From Phascolarctos cinereus (taxonomy: Eukaryota; Chordata; Mammalia; Diprotodontia; Phascolarctidae), in the NCBI RefSeq assembly GCF_002099425.1, contig NW_018344228.1:1951001-2015000 (forward strand): a DNA stretch of 64,000 nt. The letters are read 5' to 3'. Position 1 is the first letter of the stretch. Every line of letters starts with the position of its first letter. Shown here in pieces: positions 51,486 through 63,089 of the stretch. Position numbers and translations under genes: made by a program. The notes under the pieces are model-generated. The model did no database searches. It was given only the letters and a program-made list of their open reading frames with translations, and had not been told where the DNA came from.

Positions 51486-53095
51486 CTTTTTAGGTATAAA
51501 TGAGGAAGTTGAATGTAAAGTTTGCAAAAATACAATTCCCAAAATATGGATTCTGGGAGCACAAGATTTACATTCCCAGTCTTTCCAACCTTTCACAAGT
51601 CTTTTCCTGATGAATAAATATGAACGAACACCACTGAACATCTCAGAGTTGCTTCAAATACAATTGTTCAAATGTGTGTCTGAATCTGCAGTTAGTCAAA
51701 TTTGACTACAGACAGCTATTCCAGTGTGTTGATAGGGAGACTGTGCCCCACACATTTTAGGAAAGGGCCCAATCACCCCATTTTTGGAGTCATTTTTGAG
51801 ACAGAGTACCCATATTTTGAGAGCTTAGCTGCAACAATGAGAGAAAAAAATGTGACTGATAAACTTTTATTTGCAGGGAGACTATATCTACTATTTTTTT
51901 TTAAACAGGATGATAAAATTTTCAGGGGATACAAACCAATAAACCAAGTCTCTGTTTTAAGAAACAGAATCCCAAATAATGAGTTATTTAAAAAATTGAT
52001 CTCTCTGGATAATTCCTCTTACTCTCTGAATTGCAGTAAAAACCCTTTAGGTACACAGTGGGGGGGGGTTGGCAATGATTTGTAACAGGGGAAAGAAGGA
52101 AATTGGATATTAATCCTGATTCAGGATGAAAATCTGATCAAATCCTCTACTTGTTGAATATAAAGGAGGTTTGAGGGTAAGAACCCTAGAGGTGTCTGAT
52201 TTTTTTAGTTTTATATAGTGAAGTAGATTTCAACTGTGTTTAACATGCCAGATTGTATTTAAATTTTTTTGGGTGGGGAGGGGAATCTGTTTTGATCTCT
52301 TTATTGCTTGTAACTTAATGTGTTCAGAAGCAAAACATTCTAAGAATATAATATTTAATACTGAAAGCTGAGTTTCTATGATATAAAATACAATATTTAT
52401 ATACAAGCGTTTAAGCCTGGAGGCATAGTGTTTATACTGAGATCGATTTATTTTTAACAGTGAAGCTTCTTTCTTTGAAAATGAAACCACAGAATTAATA
52501 AGCTACTTGTGTGTGTGTGTGTGTGTTTTCTGGTTTTATTTCCTGTTTTAATTGGTGATTGAATAAGAAATGCCTTAACTCAAACAAGCATCACTTCTGA
52601 CCTTGAGACTAACTACCATTCAGAATTGCCCCTTGATCATTGCTTTCACAAATTGGCATCATTATGTCCCTAATGTCACTGGCTTCTCACAAAAAGGCAG
52701 ACTTATACAACATTCATTTGTATCTACTAGGCCTGTGAAAAACACAGTATGCAGACTTAAAATGTGGAAAACTCTTCTGCTAAGAGTACTGGTCTAGACT
52801 TGGGGAAGCAACTTACTACTTTTCCATTTAAATGGATTTCACTACCATTCTCTTCACACACCCCAACCTAAGTAGTGAAGATAGGGACTGATTCTTGTCT
52901 TTATCATTCTTGTCAAATGCCTACCATGATGATTTATATTTTTTTGTTTTATTTTGTTCATACATTTTTTTATTTGTTTGTTTTTGAGGGGTAGAGGGTG
53001 GGATTTGATCTATATCTGTGATTTCTTCTATTTAGGGAACTCCCAGAGTGAAAGCAACTTCCAACAATTCAGAGAACAATTTAGTTTGAATTTAT
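51485..53095. other. Unassigned, largely unique sequence
   Basis: About 1.6 kb. It contains the 127-codon frame 51702-52085, the longest in this part, whose composition is ordinary and which has no domain, signal or splice context that I can see; probably chance. Also holds a G-run at 52062-52069 and (GT)9 near 52509-52526. Confidence 0.4.
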
Positions 53096-53099
53096 AATT

Positions 53100-53240
53100 T
53101 TAGTTATTGTGAGTAGAAAGAACAGTTAAATGATGTGTCCATGGTCACACAGATAGGACATTTCAGAGTCAAGCTTTGAATCCAAAAATCTTCATGATTC
53201 TTAACTCCCAGGCTTCTACTCTGTCTTCTAGGCAGGCTGC
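53100..53240 (-). repeat. MIR-type CORE-SINE (antisense)
   Basis: 'aaatgatgtgtccatggtca', 'cacagataggacatttcaga', 'gctttgaatccaaaaatctt' and 'ctaggcaggctgcc'. Confidence 0.65.
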
Positions 53241-53305
53241 CTCTTCTACAGGTGCTTAATAAATGCTTGTTGAGTTGACTTGAATTGTGTTGAGTTGAAG
53301 GTGCT
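53241..53305 (+). repeat. L2-type 3' terminus
   Basis: 'acaggtgcttaataaatgct' and 'tgttgagttgacttg'. Confidence 0.6.
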
Positions 53306-53419
53306 ATTACCCTAGTGCTAACTGTCAAGAATGAGAAGGGAAAAATAATGCCCCTGGAATCTCCTTCCCCAGTCTATTTAGCCATGCTTTGGCTCTGGAG
53401 ACCATTAGCAATAAGATGG

Positions 53420-53690
53420 ACCCCTCCCCCCAAGCTTGCTTGTTTTAATCAGTTTTGTCCAACTCTTCCTGATCCCATTTGGGGTTTTCTTGGCAAAGAT
53501 ACTGGAAAGGTTTGTCATTTCCTTCTCCAGCTTATTTTACAGATAAGGAAACTGAGGCAAACAGAGTTGAGTGGCTTGCCCAGGGCTGTGCAGCTAGTAA
53601 GTTTCTGAGGCCAGATTTGACCTCAGAAAGATGAGTCTTCCTGACTCTAGGACCCCACACTCAATCCACTGTGCCACTTAACTTGGACTC
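53420..53690 (-). repeat. MAR1-type CORE-SINE (antisense)
   Basis: 'cagttttgtccaactcttcc', 'gatcccatttggggttttct', 'gaggcaaacagagttgag', 'agtaagtttctgaggccaga', 'gaagatgagtcttcctga'-type wording near 53626 and 'ccactgtgccacttaactt'. Near full length. Confidence 0.85.
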
Positions 53691-53744
53691 AGTCCTATAA
53701 AACTAAAGCAGTTCCTAGCAAATGTTATCTTGTCTACAATACAA

Positions 53745-53795
53745 TCAAGTCAAATCAATAAGCCTTTATTAAGTGTTCTCTACTTTGTTGTTTGT
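53745..53795 (-). repeat. L2 tail stub (antisense)
   Basis: 'caagtcaaatcaataagcct' and 'ttattaagtgttctctac'. Short, so tentative. Confidence 0.45.
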
Positions 53796-53944
53796 ATACT
53801 TATGTTAGCTTGTTTGTCCCTATTGCATTCAATTGTTTCTTTCTTGCCAAAAGACCAAAATATTGGATTTCTTGGGGGCCTAACTGGCTGCACTTTATAA
53901 TATTATGTGTTTTACTGTTCTTTGTTCCTTTCAAAAGAAAATAA

Positions 53945-54075
53945 GTGATAGAGGCAATTGCTGTAGTAGATTCAGAGGCTTTAAGTTAGGAATCTTTGGG
54001 TGCAAATTCTGTCTCAGACCCTTACTAGCTATGTGATCTTAGGATCTCATTCAATCTCTCTTAGCCCCAGGCACT
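53945..54075 (+). repeat. MIR-type CORE-SINE head and core
   Basis: 'tttgggtgcaaattctgtct', 'cagacccttactagctatgt' and 'gatcttaggatctcattcaa'. The 3' part is missing. Confidence 0.6.
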
Positions 54076-55300
54076 TACTTTTCTTCTGATTTAGTTACTA
54101 AATCACAGACCTATTGTGTTTATAATTGATAGGGAAGAAGAAAGAGGAAAAATTTGAGATCCCAGACAAGGAATAATAATGAATAGGAATAGTCATTTAG
54201 AGAGAATATCTAGCCTAGAGGTAAATTGGGGGCTGCCTCATCTAAATAATACCCTTGAGACTGTCCAGAGAATTTCTTACAAAGGGACAAAGATATTTTT
54301 GGACTAGAAAAGCAAGATCTGTCCTTGCATTCTCAGCTTCTAAGAAAATATATTATATATCCTACAGAGCCACCAGGGTTCACCTAGTCTGTTGGATCTG
54401 CTAAATTCACTTTTCAGCAGTTATTCTTTGTTCATGCTTTCAAGGTCTATAAACTCCAGTAATTCTTTTACCCCCACCCCTCCTTCTTTTTACTTACCAC
54501 ATACGCAATATGTTCAGGAAATGTGCTTGTCAGATTCAGCTAGATGTATCAGGTAGGTCTTGGCTTTCCATTCTTTTGAACATAAATTCCATTAAAACTG
54601 TTTCCTAGGTAGACCAATGCTATGTCAGCATTGACGGGGCTTAATGAGTGATAGATCTTGCTTCCCTTTTGGAGATTAAGGGTTTTATGTGTGCATAATA
54701 AATAATTCTCTGTAAAAGACTTAGCTATTAAAATAATGATCTGCATAAAAAGCATAATAAATCATTAATACAAGGATATGCCCTGCTAATTATCTAAATT
54801 CACTTCACTTATTGTAGCCACATGAGCAGCACAACTTGTTCTATGAATGCCCCTTCTTTAGGAGAGATGCAAAAAGGAAAGACTGAAGGTCATTTAGTGA
54901 TATAAAGTAGATTTCAAGTGTTAGTCAGACCCTATACTTTTGAAGGAGTCCTTTAAAGATCCCCCTAAGATTAGCAGACCATTCTCCCTAGTTCCATCTG
55001 GAACTTGATCTCCCAAACCCTCTCAAAGGGAAACTAAGGGTGACTGTTTTGGAGAGGGCCCTAGGGAACAAGCAGTGGGAATTTGTGTCAGCCTTGCAAA
55101 AATTCAGGAACCTCTATAACTAAGACACATGGTTAAGTGATTAGGCACAATATCTGATCAAAAGCCAGAAGACCAGATAAGAAAAAAAAAAAAAAGAGAA
55201 ACTCAGGCCTAAAATCTGCATTTTCTGTATGACTTTTAAAAATATCTTGAATACCCACTGTTCATTAATGGAGTCAAGTAAAGTGATTTTGAAATAAGAA
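54076..55300. other. Unassigned sequence
   Basis: About 1.2 kb without a recognised family, apart from a poly(A)-rich run at 55180-55195. Confidence 0.35.
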
Positions 55301-55302
55301 TG

Positions 55303-55303
<1 letters not shown>

Positions 55304-55343
<40 letters not shown>
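55304..55343. repeat. (GAT)n microsatellite
   Basis: About 13 uninterrupted GAT units. Confidence 0.98.
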
Positions 55344-55775
55344 AGCAAGGAGTATAGTTTCTCCATCCTTGTCTAAGGATTTAACTTACTCCTGAGGCAA
55401 TAAACTGTTGGGAGTGTTGGTCATATTTATATGGTTGAAGTTTTGTTTTGTTTTTGTTTGGGGTTTTTTTTTGTGGTGGAAGAAGTTACGAAAAATGTTC
55501 AATACCTTCCTATGTGTATTCTATAAATATGATTAGTGGATAGAACCATCCTTTAGCTCTGCCATATTCAAAAAGAAAACCTTCTTAAATAATTTTTCTG
55601 TTTTGTTATAGATTTAATTATCAACACATATTTCAATACAAAAAGTCCAAGAAAGAAGACTGTTCTGAGAAATTATGAACTTTTATGTATATATATTACA
55701 TAAATACACAAAATTTAACAAAGCAGCAAAAAATTGCTATTTATTTGCCCCTTCTGTACTTTTTTGTTTTCTTCT
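55344..55775. other. Unassigned sequence
   Basis: T-rich stretch (55440-55475) and otherwise unique AT-rich DNA. Its right part may belong to the L1 fragment that follows. Confidence 0.35.
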
Positions 55776-55779
55776 GTGT

Positions 55780-56035
55780 GCTTTGAAAGATGTTTATTAA
55801 AGCTCTTTTTGTTGGTCCATCTATCAGTTCCCATCAACCCTCATCCCTCTAGATGGATGTTCACCCCTTATAACAAATAAGTACTATCCAACAAAACAAA
55901 TCAATACATTGACCATGTCTGCAAATGCATGTCTCATTCTGGGCCGCTACTACATATGTCTGCCAAGTGGTTACCTCTTGAAGGGGATGCATGCAGATGG
56001 TATAAGTGCCTTTATCCTTAGACCACATAGCATGA
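55780..56035 (-). repeat. L1 3' UTR fragment (antisense)
   Basis: 'ctttttgttggtccatctat', 'cagttcccatcaaccctcat', 'caaaacaaatcaatacattg', 'accatgtctgcaaatgcatg' and 'tctcattctgggccgc' match the reverse complement of one L1 3' UTR subfamily. Confidence 0.6.
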
Positions 56036-56378
56036 TTTCCTAACTTTTATCAGACAGATAAATAAATGATATTTTTGAGGGGGAAGAAGACATTATGTTA
56101 TATTCCAAGCATTTATTCAGTCTCTAGTTAGAGTTTTATCTAGCACATTATCAAGAACGATATAACCCATTTCTACTTAGGTCTCTACCACTTAATTTGC
56201 TCTTGAAATACTTGTTTATCTATCAAATGACTCCTTGAAAAATAGGGTATGCTGCTTTTTTGAAAAATAGGGTATGGTTATTCCAAAGCCTAATTTCTCA
56301 GACAGTGAATCATCTACATAAAAACAGCACAAGATGTATATATATAAACCCTTCATCCTTTGTTTTATCTTTCTGTTG
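56036..56378. other. Unassigned sequence with a local duplication
   Basis: 'gaaaaatagggtatg' occurs twice 24 bp apart (near 56238 and 56262), a small tandem duplication. No family recognised. Confidence 0.5.
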
Positions 56379-56393
56379 TCTAATGTCTCCATT

Positions 56394-56626
56394 TGACCCC
56401 ATTTGGGTTTTTTTTGTTTGTTTGTTTTGTTTTTTGGCAAAAATACTATTGTGGTTTGCCATTTCCTTCTCCAGCTCACTTTACAGATGAGAAAACTGAG
56501 GCAAACAGTGTTAAATGACTTGCCTAGGGTCACACAGCTGATGTCTGAGCCTAGATTTGAACTCATGAAGATGAGTCTTCCTGATTCCAAGTCCAATAAT
56601 GGATCCATTGTGCTACCTAGCTGCCC
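56394..56626 (-). repeat. MAR1-type CORE-SINE (antisense) with target duplication
   Basis: 'accccatttgggtttttttt', 'gtttgccatttccttctcca', 'tcactttacagatgagaaaa', 'gggtcacacagctgatgtct' and 'ttgtgctacctagctgcccc'. Flanked by 'ctaatgtctccatt' (56380-56393) and 'ctaatgtttccatt' (56627-56640), 13 of 14 identical. An internal (TTTG)n expansion lies in the tail. Confidence 0.9.
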
Positions 56627-56640
56627 CTAATGTTTCCATT

Positions 56641-57345
56641 GGCCATATTCCATATGAATAGGGATTGATTGGGGGTGGAGGGTTCACTACTTAAAAGGAA
56701 ATTGAATATCTGGGTTATGAATGCATAATTCTTTTTGCTTGAAATTATATAAAATAAATATTTTATAAAAAAGTACTACAAATCACTTGTATGATAGAAA
56801 ATCCTATTTTTAGAGCTACGTAAGGTATTTTTTAAGCCTATTTAGTAGAATTTGTGTGAACATATTTTCTCCTATGGCTAGTAAGTAGAAACATTACATA
56901 CATACATACATACATACATACACACACACATATATTACACACATATTTACATATATTACATACATGCAGACATATTTAAGGGCAAAGCACTAATACACGG
57001 GTGCAAGAGGGAGAAGGGAGTAGTTCATTACATCCCTATGTTAACTTCCATCTACATTTCTTGCTTAGCCTAGTGTCCTGCAGGAATGTGCGTCATAACA
57101 ACTTTTAACTTCCACTGTCAGAGTCTTGTCACTAAGATTCCCCTCTCCAGGGGCTCCATTCCACCCCAGACTCCCATGGAGTCAGCACTTAGCTAGCTCT
57201 CAGTGAGCTGATCTTCTCCCTTTTGATATGAATGTACATGCATACGGTGTGGTTGTCTTCTTTAATTCCTTCCCCAATTCCATTACTTCCTAATTAATTT
57301 ACCCCAGGCACAGTTTTACCTAGTTGAGCTCTAGTGGTTATACAT
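56641..57345. other. Unassigned sequence with a (TACA)n/(CA)n run
   Basis: Holds a (TACA)n-(CA)n microsatellite at about 56893-56930. The C-rich stretch 57130-57190 and its surroundings match no family that I know. Confidence 0.5.
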
Positions 57346-57349
57346 GCAT

Positions 57350-58270
57350 TATACTATTAAATATTTGCATTAAGGTTTTTTAAAAGCCATTTGAAAATAT
57401 AAAAGTCCCTGCTATCCATTTTTAATGAAACCAAGCTGTTCTACTTTGATGTTCAACTCAGAAACTACACTCTTAAATTATGACTACAAGCATGTAAGCA
57501 GCAACAGGACTTTTGGAGGCCATAAATTAATCACCTTCCTATGAAACCAAACAGCAATAAAAGTGTCATGATTAGAAGTGATAATGACATTTTCAGCAAC
57601 CTCATTCACTAGAATCATTCTTCAAATAATTAATTCTACATATATTATTAAGTAATGGAAATGTCATGAGGAATGTTGACTCACATTCTAGCAAAAGATG
57701 ATATTGAGAGACATATGGAGAGAGCAACATAAACTAACAATGAAATAATCTCATGCTTAATAAAAATGAAATGACGGGAAAATAAAAATCACAAGCTAAA
57801 ACCCTTCAACTCTCCAAGGCTTGTTTAAACTATGGCAAAGAATTCAATGACATTAAATGCTGTTTAAAAGGAAAAAAATAACATTTAAAAAGTAGGAAAA
57901 TAACTACACTTAACAGCTGCATCATGTTAGACTACCACACATGTGCTTTTGCTTCTAACAAAAATACTTTCTCTGGTTCAGAGGCAGCCTTGCAAATAGC
58001 ACCACCCAGCTGCTATCGTGAATAGTTTAAATGTGGTAAGTAAAGCTAAAACTGTACAACTTCACACAGCTATACTGAGAATGAACTACAAACAAAATGA
58101 AAGGAATTTTCTCCAATGTTCCCTTTGTAAATTGCATGTTCAAATTTTAAACAGCTTAAAATATTTAGTGCTTTTAATGCATTGAGGGTGATTTGTGAAT
58201 TCCTAAATACTAGTTGTTAACACAAATGGATAGCATTTCACAAGTGAAATTATCTATAGGAAGAGTTGTA
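57350..58270. promoter_or_regulatory. Candidate conserved non-coding block
   Basis: About 900 bp free of recognisable repeats and dense in intact AT-type motifs: 'ggccataaattaatcacc', 'caataaaagtgtcatg' (Cdx/Hox-like), 'aaataattaattctac', 'agaattcaatgacattaaat', 'gaatagtttaaatgtgg' and 'ttgtaaattgcatgttcaaa'. It is the longest repeat-free, motif-rich stretch in the window. Inference from texture. Confidence 0.3.
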
Positions 58271-58835
58271 CATAAATTTATACAGAAACTGGAACTTTAA
58301 TATTAAAAAAGCCTTAGTGGTAAATAACAATTAATATACCTAGAGGAATATATGGCTCACTACTAGAAAACCCTTAGTTGAAAGCATATACCTCTCAATT
58401 TGGATTAGTTTATATTTTTCCAAACTTGTAAGTCACTTCTGCAACACTTGACAACATGTATTTTCCTCCATGTTCCCTGTTTAAATGTGCAGGTCTGTCA
58501 GTCAAAAGCATGTGTTTAAACTCTGACCCTCTTCACAAAGCAAATTACTAGATTCACCTTGATGTTGCATGCAGCTTTCCCATGCTTCTGTCACATTAAA
58601 CATTGCACATATGAAACAAACATTCCTTCCATACCATCTGCTCAAGAAAAAAAATTGCAAACTTCCCAAAAGTTTTTCAGAAGTCAAAGGGGCATCTATA
58701 GCTACTTAGATCTTAAGAGACTTAAAAAATATCTTTGGTCTTTTCTATTGCTAAGCGTGTAGGTGTTGAGCATCTTCTCAGCATTTTCCTTTTTCAAAAA
58801 AAAAGAATTTTGTTGTTAACCCTTTTTTTTTGTTT
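58271..58835. other. Unassigned sequence
   Basis: Unique AT-rich DNA with no repeat or exon recognised; possibly continuous with the candidate conserved block before it. Confidence 0.35.
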
Positions 58836-58839
58836 TTAA

Positions 58840-59655
58840 ATCACCAAAATTCCTCCCCTTTTTCCTCAGATAGCCATCCTATAAAACCAAAAAGATTTTA
58901 AAGAAAAAGACAAAAAAAAATCAGTGAAGCTGATAATCTATTTTAAATGAAAATATATGTACTGTTCCACACTCGTTAGCCTCCCATCTGTGCAAAGGAC
59001 TGAGGAAGGGTTGTCTTCCTATAGCTCTTCTTTGAAACATACTTATTTTTTTTTTTGCTTTGCTTTGTTTTGTTTTTGTAATTGTGCTACATCCACTTTG
59101 ATGTTTTGTGGTGATTATTTTTTCCATTTAGACGATTGTAGTTATATAAGCATCTCCAAGAAAGTGAGATCTACGATAGTTTAAGCTTTTTTTCTCTATC
59201 AAAGTACATAGACTTCCTGAAATCTCTCCACGGACCCCATAGAAGGAAAAACATTTACAGGTAACTTCTTCATTGTCTCCTTCTTCATCAGTTTACATGT
59301 TTTTCATGCTTCGTTGTACTAATCATACTCATTTTTTACAGTACAGTAATATTCCATTACAATAATGTAATACAATTTATTTAACCATTTTATCTCATTG
59401 ATGGATAAGTACTTCGCTTTTAGGTTTTTTCCTATTACAAAAAGAGTTGCTATAAATATTTTTTGTGTACATGGCTCTTCTTATCAAGAATTTCCATAGA
59501 ACATATGCCTAGTAGTGGAAACTTTGGGTCAAGGGATAAGGCATTTCAGTCTCTTTCTTTGAATAATTCCAAATTGCTTTCCAAAATTGTTGTGTGATTC
59601 ACAGCTCCACCAATGGATGCACTAATGTGACTAATCTCAGCATCATTCTAGTGTG
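58840..59655 (-). repeat. L1 3' end, older marsupial subfamily (antisense)
   Basis: Plus strand runs 'cagatagccatcctataaaa', 'aatcagtgaagctgataatc', 'ctacatccactttgatgttt', 'atattccattacaataatgt', 'gttgctataaatatttttt', 'catatgcctagtagtggaaa' and 'agctccaccaatggatgcac'. Same blocks and order as 11995-12650, but it extends further into the ORF2 end. Confidence 0.8.
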
Positions 59656-59754
59656 CTTCACAGGATATAGGATGCAAAGAGAAGGGGCAAAAATGAGTAC
59701 GTAAACAGAGGAGGAATCAACACTGAGTTTTATCCCTTGACAGCCATCACTATT

Positions 59755-59855
59755 TAGAAAAAGAATCTGCAACAAATACCTACCTCACAGAACTGTTGTG
59801 AGGAAAGTGCTTGGCCAACCTTAAAGCATTAAAAACTTGAGTTACTATTTTCATT
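59755..59855 (+). repeat. MIR 3'-part fragment
   Basis: 'aaatacctacctcacagaac' and 'tgttgtgaggaaagtgcttg' followed by 'ccttaaagcattaaaaactt'. Confidence 0.6.
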
Positions 59856-59869
59856 TAAGCATGGGGCAG

Positions 59870-60060
59870 TGAAACCCTGGCTCCCCAGTCAGACGACATG
59901 ATTTCAACTCTCACTTCTGCTACATATTACCCATGATATTTTCGGAAAGTAAGTTAATTTTTCTAGACCTCAGTGTCTTTATCTATGTAATGAAAGAGTT
60001 GACCTAGGTTGTTTCTGAGGTCATCTCTTGCTCCAGAGCTATGATTCCATGATTCTTTCT
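59870..60060 (+). repeat. MIR-type CORE-SINE
   Basis: 'gggcagtgaaaccctggctc', 'gtcagacgacatgatttcaa', 'gacctcagtgtctttatcta', 'gttgacctaggttgtttctg' and 'gctatgattccatgattct'. Confidence 0.7.
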
Positions 60061-60375
60061 TACAGAAGTAGAGGAGAGTAAAGCTTATGATGGTTTTCCA
60101 AACTATGGAAGCCCACATTTGTAGAAAGCACTGCATTAAGAATTAGAAAGTATGGTAATTGCACAAGGTGTTGTAGCAATGAGGCACTATTTTGACCTAT
60201 AGAATAGAAAAGATAGGCAAAACCAGAAGGGAACTTATCATATTTGAGAACATTCCTAAAAAACATCCTTGGTGTTGTGTTTTGGTTGGTGACTCTTGCT
60301 TTTAATTGCAGATCTAATTATTCATCCAATTATTAGTTCATCTGAAACTTCTGAGTTCTTTCTCAATGCGGTCAT
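60061..60375. other. Unassigned sequence
   Basis: Unique sequence without recognised content. Confidence 0.35.
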
Positions 60376-60379
60376 GGTC

Positions 60380-60545
60380 ATCATCATCATTATCAACGCA
60401 AAGCATTTACAAAGCATTTACTCAATGCCAGGCACTGTGATAAACAATAAAGTTAAAAAGAAAGGGAAAAAAAAACTTGTAAACAAACAAAAAAAAATAT
60501 CCCTGCCCTGAAGGAGTTCACACTTTAATGAAAGAGATAACAATC
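60380..60545 (-). repeat. L2 LINE 3' end (antisense)
   Basis: 'aagcatttactcaatgccag', 'gcactgtgataaacaataaa', 'atccctgccctgaaggagtt' and 'cacactttaatg'. A-rich interruptions in the middle. Confidence 0.65.
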
Positions 60546-61005
60546 AAATAACTATATGTGTACTAGATATATCCAATGTCAAAGAGAGGGAAGACAGAAA
60601 GAAAATAGCTATGAAATATCTGGGAATCTACAGACAACAAAAGCCCAAAGGTAGACCTGGAGACAACCATGCTAAGCACACAGTTTGCTGCTATGTTTTG
60701 CTTTGAAGGTTTTCACCTGGTGTTACAAAGACCATTAGAATTGAGATTTAGGAAGACAGACAAGGATATTGTTCTAGTGGCATTAGGAGGATGTATTATT
60801 TGTTTCTCTCAGATGCAACTGACAACTAAGGTTTTTACTAAATGCTTGTGAGTTTCCCAACTTCAGTAGATGCCCAAAGAGCTGATAGAATGTCTTTACA
60901 CTTTGTAGCTTAGTGGAGCATATGAAATGGAATGGAAGAAATGATTCAAGGAGACCATGGATAAGTTATTTATGAATATTTATGCTTCCATAGAACAAGG
61001 GTTCA
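60546..61005. other. Unassigned sequence
   Basis: About 460 bp with no recognised content. Confidence 0.35.
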
Positions 61006-61009
61006 TATC

Positions 61010-61185
61010 ATGAGGTTAATAGGGAAATTATGGAGGGGGGTGACTATAAACTGATGGCAAAAATATATCTTAATTTTCACTAACCTTTAGTTTCCTTTAC
61101 AATTCCATGTATTTTACTTTTTTTAAAAACATTATTCATAGACAGATTCTATGGGGTACATCAGGCTGACAAGGGGGCAAATTAT
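61010..61185 (+). mobile_element. Old non-autonomous DNA transposon, family copy C
   Basis: 'aatatatcttaattttcact', 'aacctttagtttcctttac', 'aaaaacattattcatagaca' and 'catcaggctgacaaggggg' line up with copies A and B. Ends are decayed. Confidence 0.5.
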
Positions 61186-61740
61186 GTATGTGTGCATGTA
61201 GGTATATATGCATATGTGTATGAATGTATATGTGTATACAAATATGTAAATATGTGACTTAGTTAATGGTTATTATTGAAAATTATTGATAAAGAAAAAC
61301 AGGAAGGTATCTAAGGAAAATAATGAGACCACATGGGATTTTCACTGATGTCAAGGGGATGTATACAAAAACTGAAAGCACAGATTTGTAAACAAAGAAG
61401 AATTTTTAAAAGTGGCATAGTGGTAAAAAGATTGACTGTCATGAAAACATGAGCCCAGGATTGGCTGAGGCTTGCAAAGAATGGATTATAAGAAAGACCT
61501 TTTAACCTCAGCTGGAGGCAAGAAGAAAAAATAAAGAATGTCAGCCTACCATTTTGAGTTGGACATGAAGTTTTTTTAGGTGGCAGAAAGGAAAGAGAAT
61601 TGCTTAATTCCAATTTCGCTTCTATTTTTCCTATCAAGGGGGTATGATTTACAAGTTGAAAAGGGTCACACTTTCCGAGTTTGGAAGGAGTTGAACAGTA
61701 AGACAAGTGAAATAATGAAAGACCACTGAGTTGCCCTTAA
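61186..61740. other. Unassigned sequence with a TATG-type run
   Basis: An interrupted TG/TATG simple repeat spans about 61186-61250. The 131-codon minus-strand frame 61311-61706 has no recognisable domain. Confidence 0.4.
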
Positions 61741-61905
61741 TAAGTTCAAGTCAGTCAGTGAGTCAATCAACAAGAAATTATTAAGTGTCAAATGAAAGCA
61801 GGCATTTGACTAAGTACTGAGAATTCAAAGAAAGGCACAACAACAAACAAAAACAAAACAAAAAGACTAGTGCCTACTCTCAGTTTAATTGAAACCCGAA
61901 GAACT
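61741..61905 (-). repeat. L2 LINE 3' end (antisense)
   Basis: 'cagtcagtgagtcaatcaac', 'aagaaattattaagtgtcaa', 'gactaagtactgagaattca' and 'agtgcctactctcagtttaa'. An A/C-rich stretch splits the usual wording. Confidence 0.6.
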
Positions 61906-62325
61906 AAGAGTAGAGGCCAGTGGAATTGCTAAGCCATCCAGGGATCATCGAATGATTGCTCCCAAACATGTTATTGTACTGGAAAACAGCAAATGAATAA
62001 ATTTTCCTAATAGCAAAGAAGGTAGATTTTTCATTCTATCTAAAAATGATATTATTTATTGGGAGAAAAAAAAACAGATTCTAAACAGTTGGCTTGTGAG
62101 TACTTACATAAAGAAGAGAGGATCACTGGAAGCCAGAAGGAGTTCATTAAGAAAATACAAGGTGAACTTTACTTCATTTTATACAAGTTATTAGAATGTT
62201 AAATCATGAAAATAGTTTAGGTAGTGGTATACCTAGATTCCAACTAAAAATTTGAAATTTCCTCTTCTATCCTTGTAGTAATTATGGAATAATGAGGGAC
62301 TACGTGACAGTATAGTAAGGAGAAT
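61906..62325. other. Unassigned sequence
   Basis: About 420 bp. It may be a more decayed upstream part of the L3/CR1 fragment that follows, but I cannot show that. Confidence 0.3.
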
Positions 62326-62329
62326 CTGG

Positions 62330-62485
62330 AATGAATTGAAAGGATATATCTAAAGATAATTTATTTGAAAAGAAATCGCTAGTGTTGTGCCCTAGGAAGC
62401 TGCATTTGTTATTGTTCTATCAATATTTATGCCAGTGACTTAAATGAAGGAATAGAAGCTCTTAAGAATGAAATTCTAAGGATAG
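62330..62485 (+). repeat. L3/CR1-type LINE fragment, RT region
   Basis: 'ttgtgccctaggaagctgca', 'tctatcaatatttatgccag' and 'tgacttaaatgaaggaatag' resemble the CR1/L3 nucleotide wording for the RT block around 'GVPQGS..L' and 'INDLDEGI'. Heavily decayed. Confidence 0.45.
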
Positions 62486-62574
62486 AAAGTGGAATCATTC
62501 CAAAGGGGGTGAAAGGGGAAGAACTAGCTACCAGCTAAAGAGGAAATTCATTAGCCACTCTTAGTGTGTATATG

Positions 62575-62795
62575 TATGTGCAAAGTACTTTATAAATATT
62601 ATCACATTTGGTCCTAAAAATAACCATGGGAGGTAGTTGCTATTATTAAGCCCATTTTACAGTTGCAGAAACTGAGACAGATAGAAGTAATTGGTCAAGG
62701 ATCACATAGCTATTTATGTGAGAGACCAGACTGGATCTCAGGTTTTCTTGACTGCAGGCCCAGTGCTCTATCCACTGTACCATCTATGGTAAACC
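62575..62795 (-). repeat. MIR-type CORE-SINE (antisense), near full length
   Basis: 'tttataaatattatcacatt', 'tgggaggtagttgctattat', 'cccattttacagttgcagaa', 'actgaga', 'ggatctcaggttttcttgac' and 'cccagtgctctatccactgt'. Confidence 0.85.
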
Positions 62796-63085
62796 CTGCA
62801 AGATGACTCCAATGTTGTGGGAGGGTCTTATATGAATTATTTCAGGACCACTAGATATCCATAATGAGGCAAGACTGTCAAAGTATATTATAAACAAAAA
62901 TGAGGTTGGTGACAAGAGAACAATCTTTGAATGGAACAAAATCAAACAAAAATGGCTATTAAGGAGCTTAGATACAAATTACAACAGTTAGCAAAGCCAT
63001 GTCTAGGTTCCCACGATGTGTTTATCATTAGTCTAAGATCAACCATATATTTGATGTCGTGTGTCTCTCTATAATATTTGAAAAT
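62796..63085. other. Unassigned sequence
   Basis: About 290 bp with no recognised content. Confidence 0.3.
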
Positions 63086-63089
63086 CCAT

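Noticed and set aside
51702-52085. 127-codon frame in unique DNA
   Set aside because: No domain, no splice sites in a convincing place, and not remarkable in length given AT-rich noise over 64 kb on six frames.
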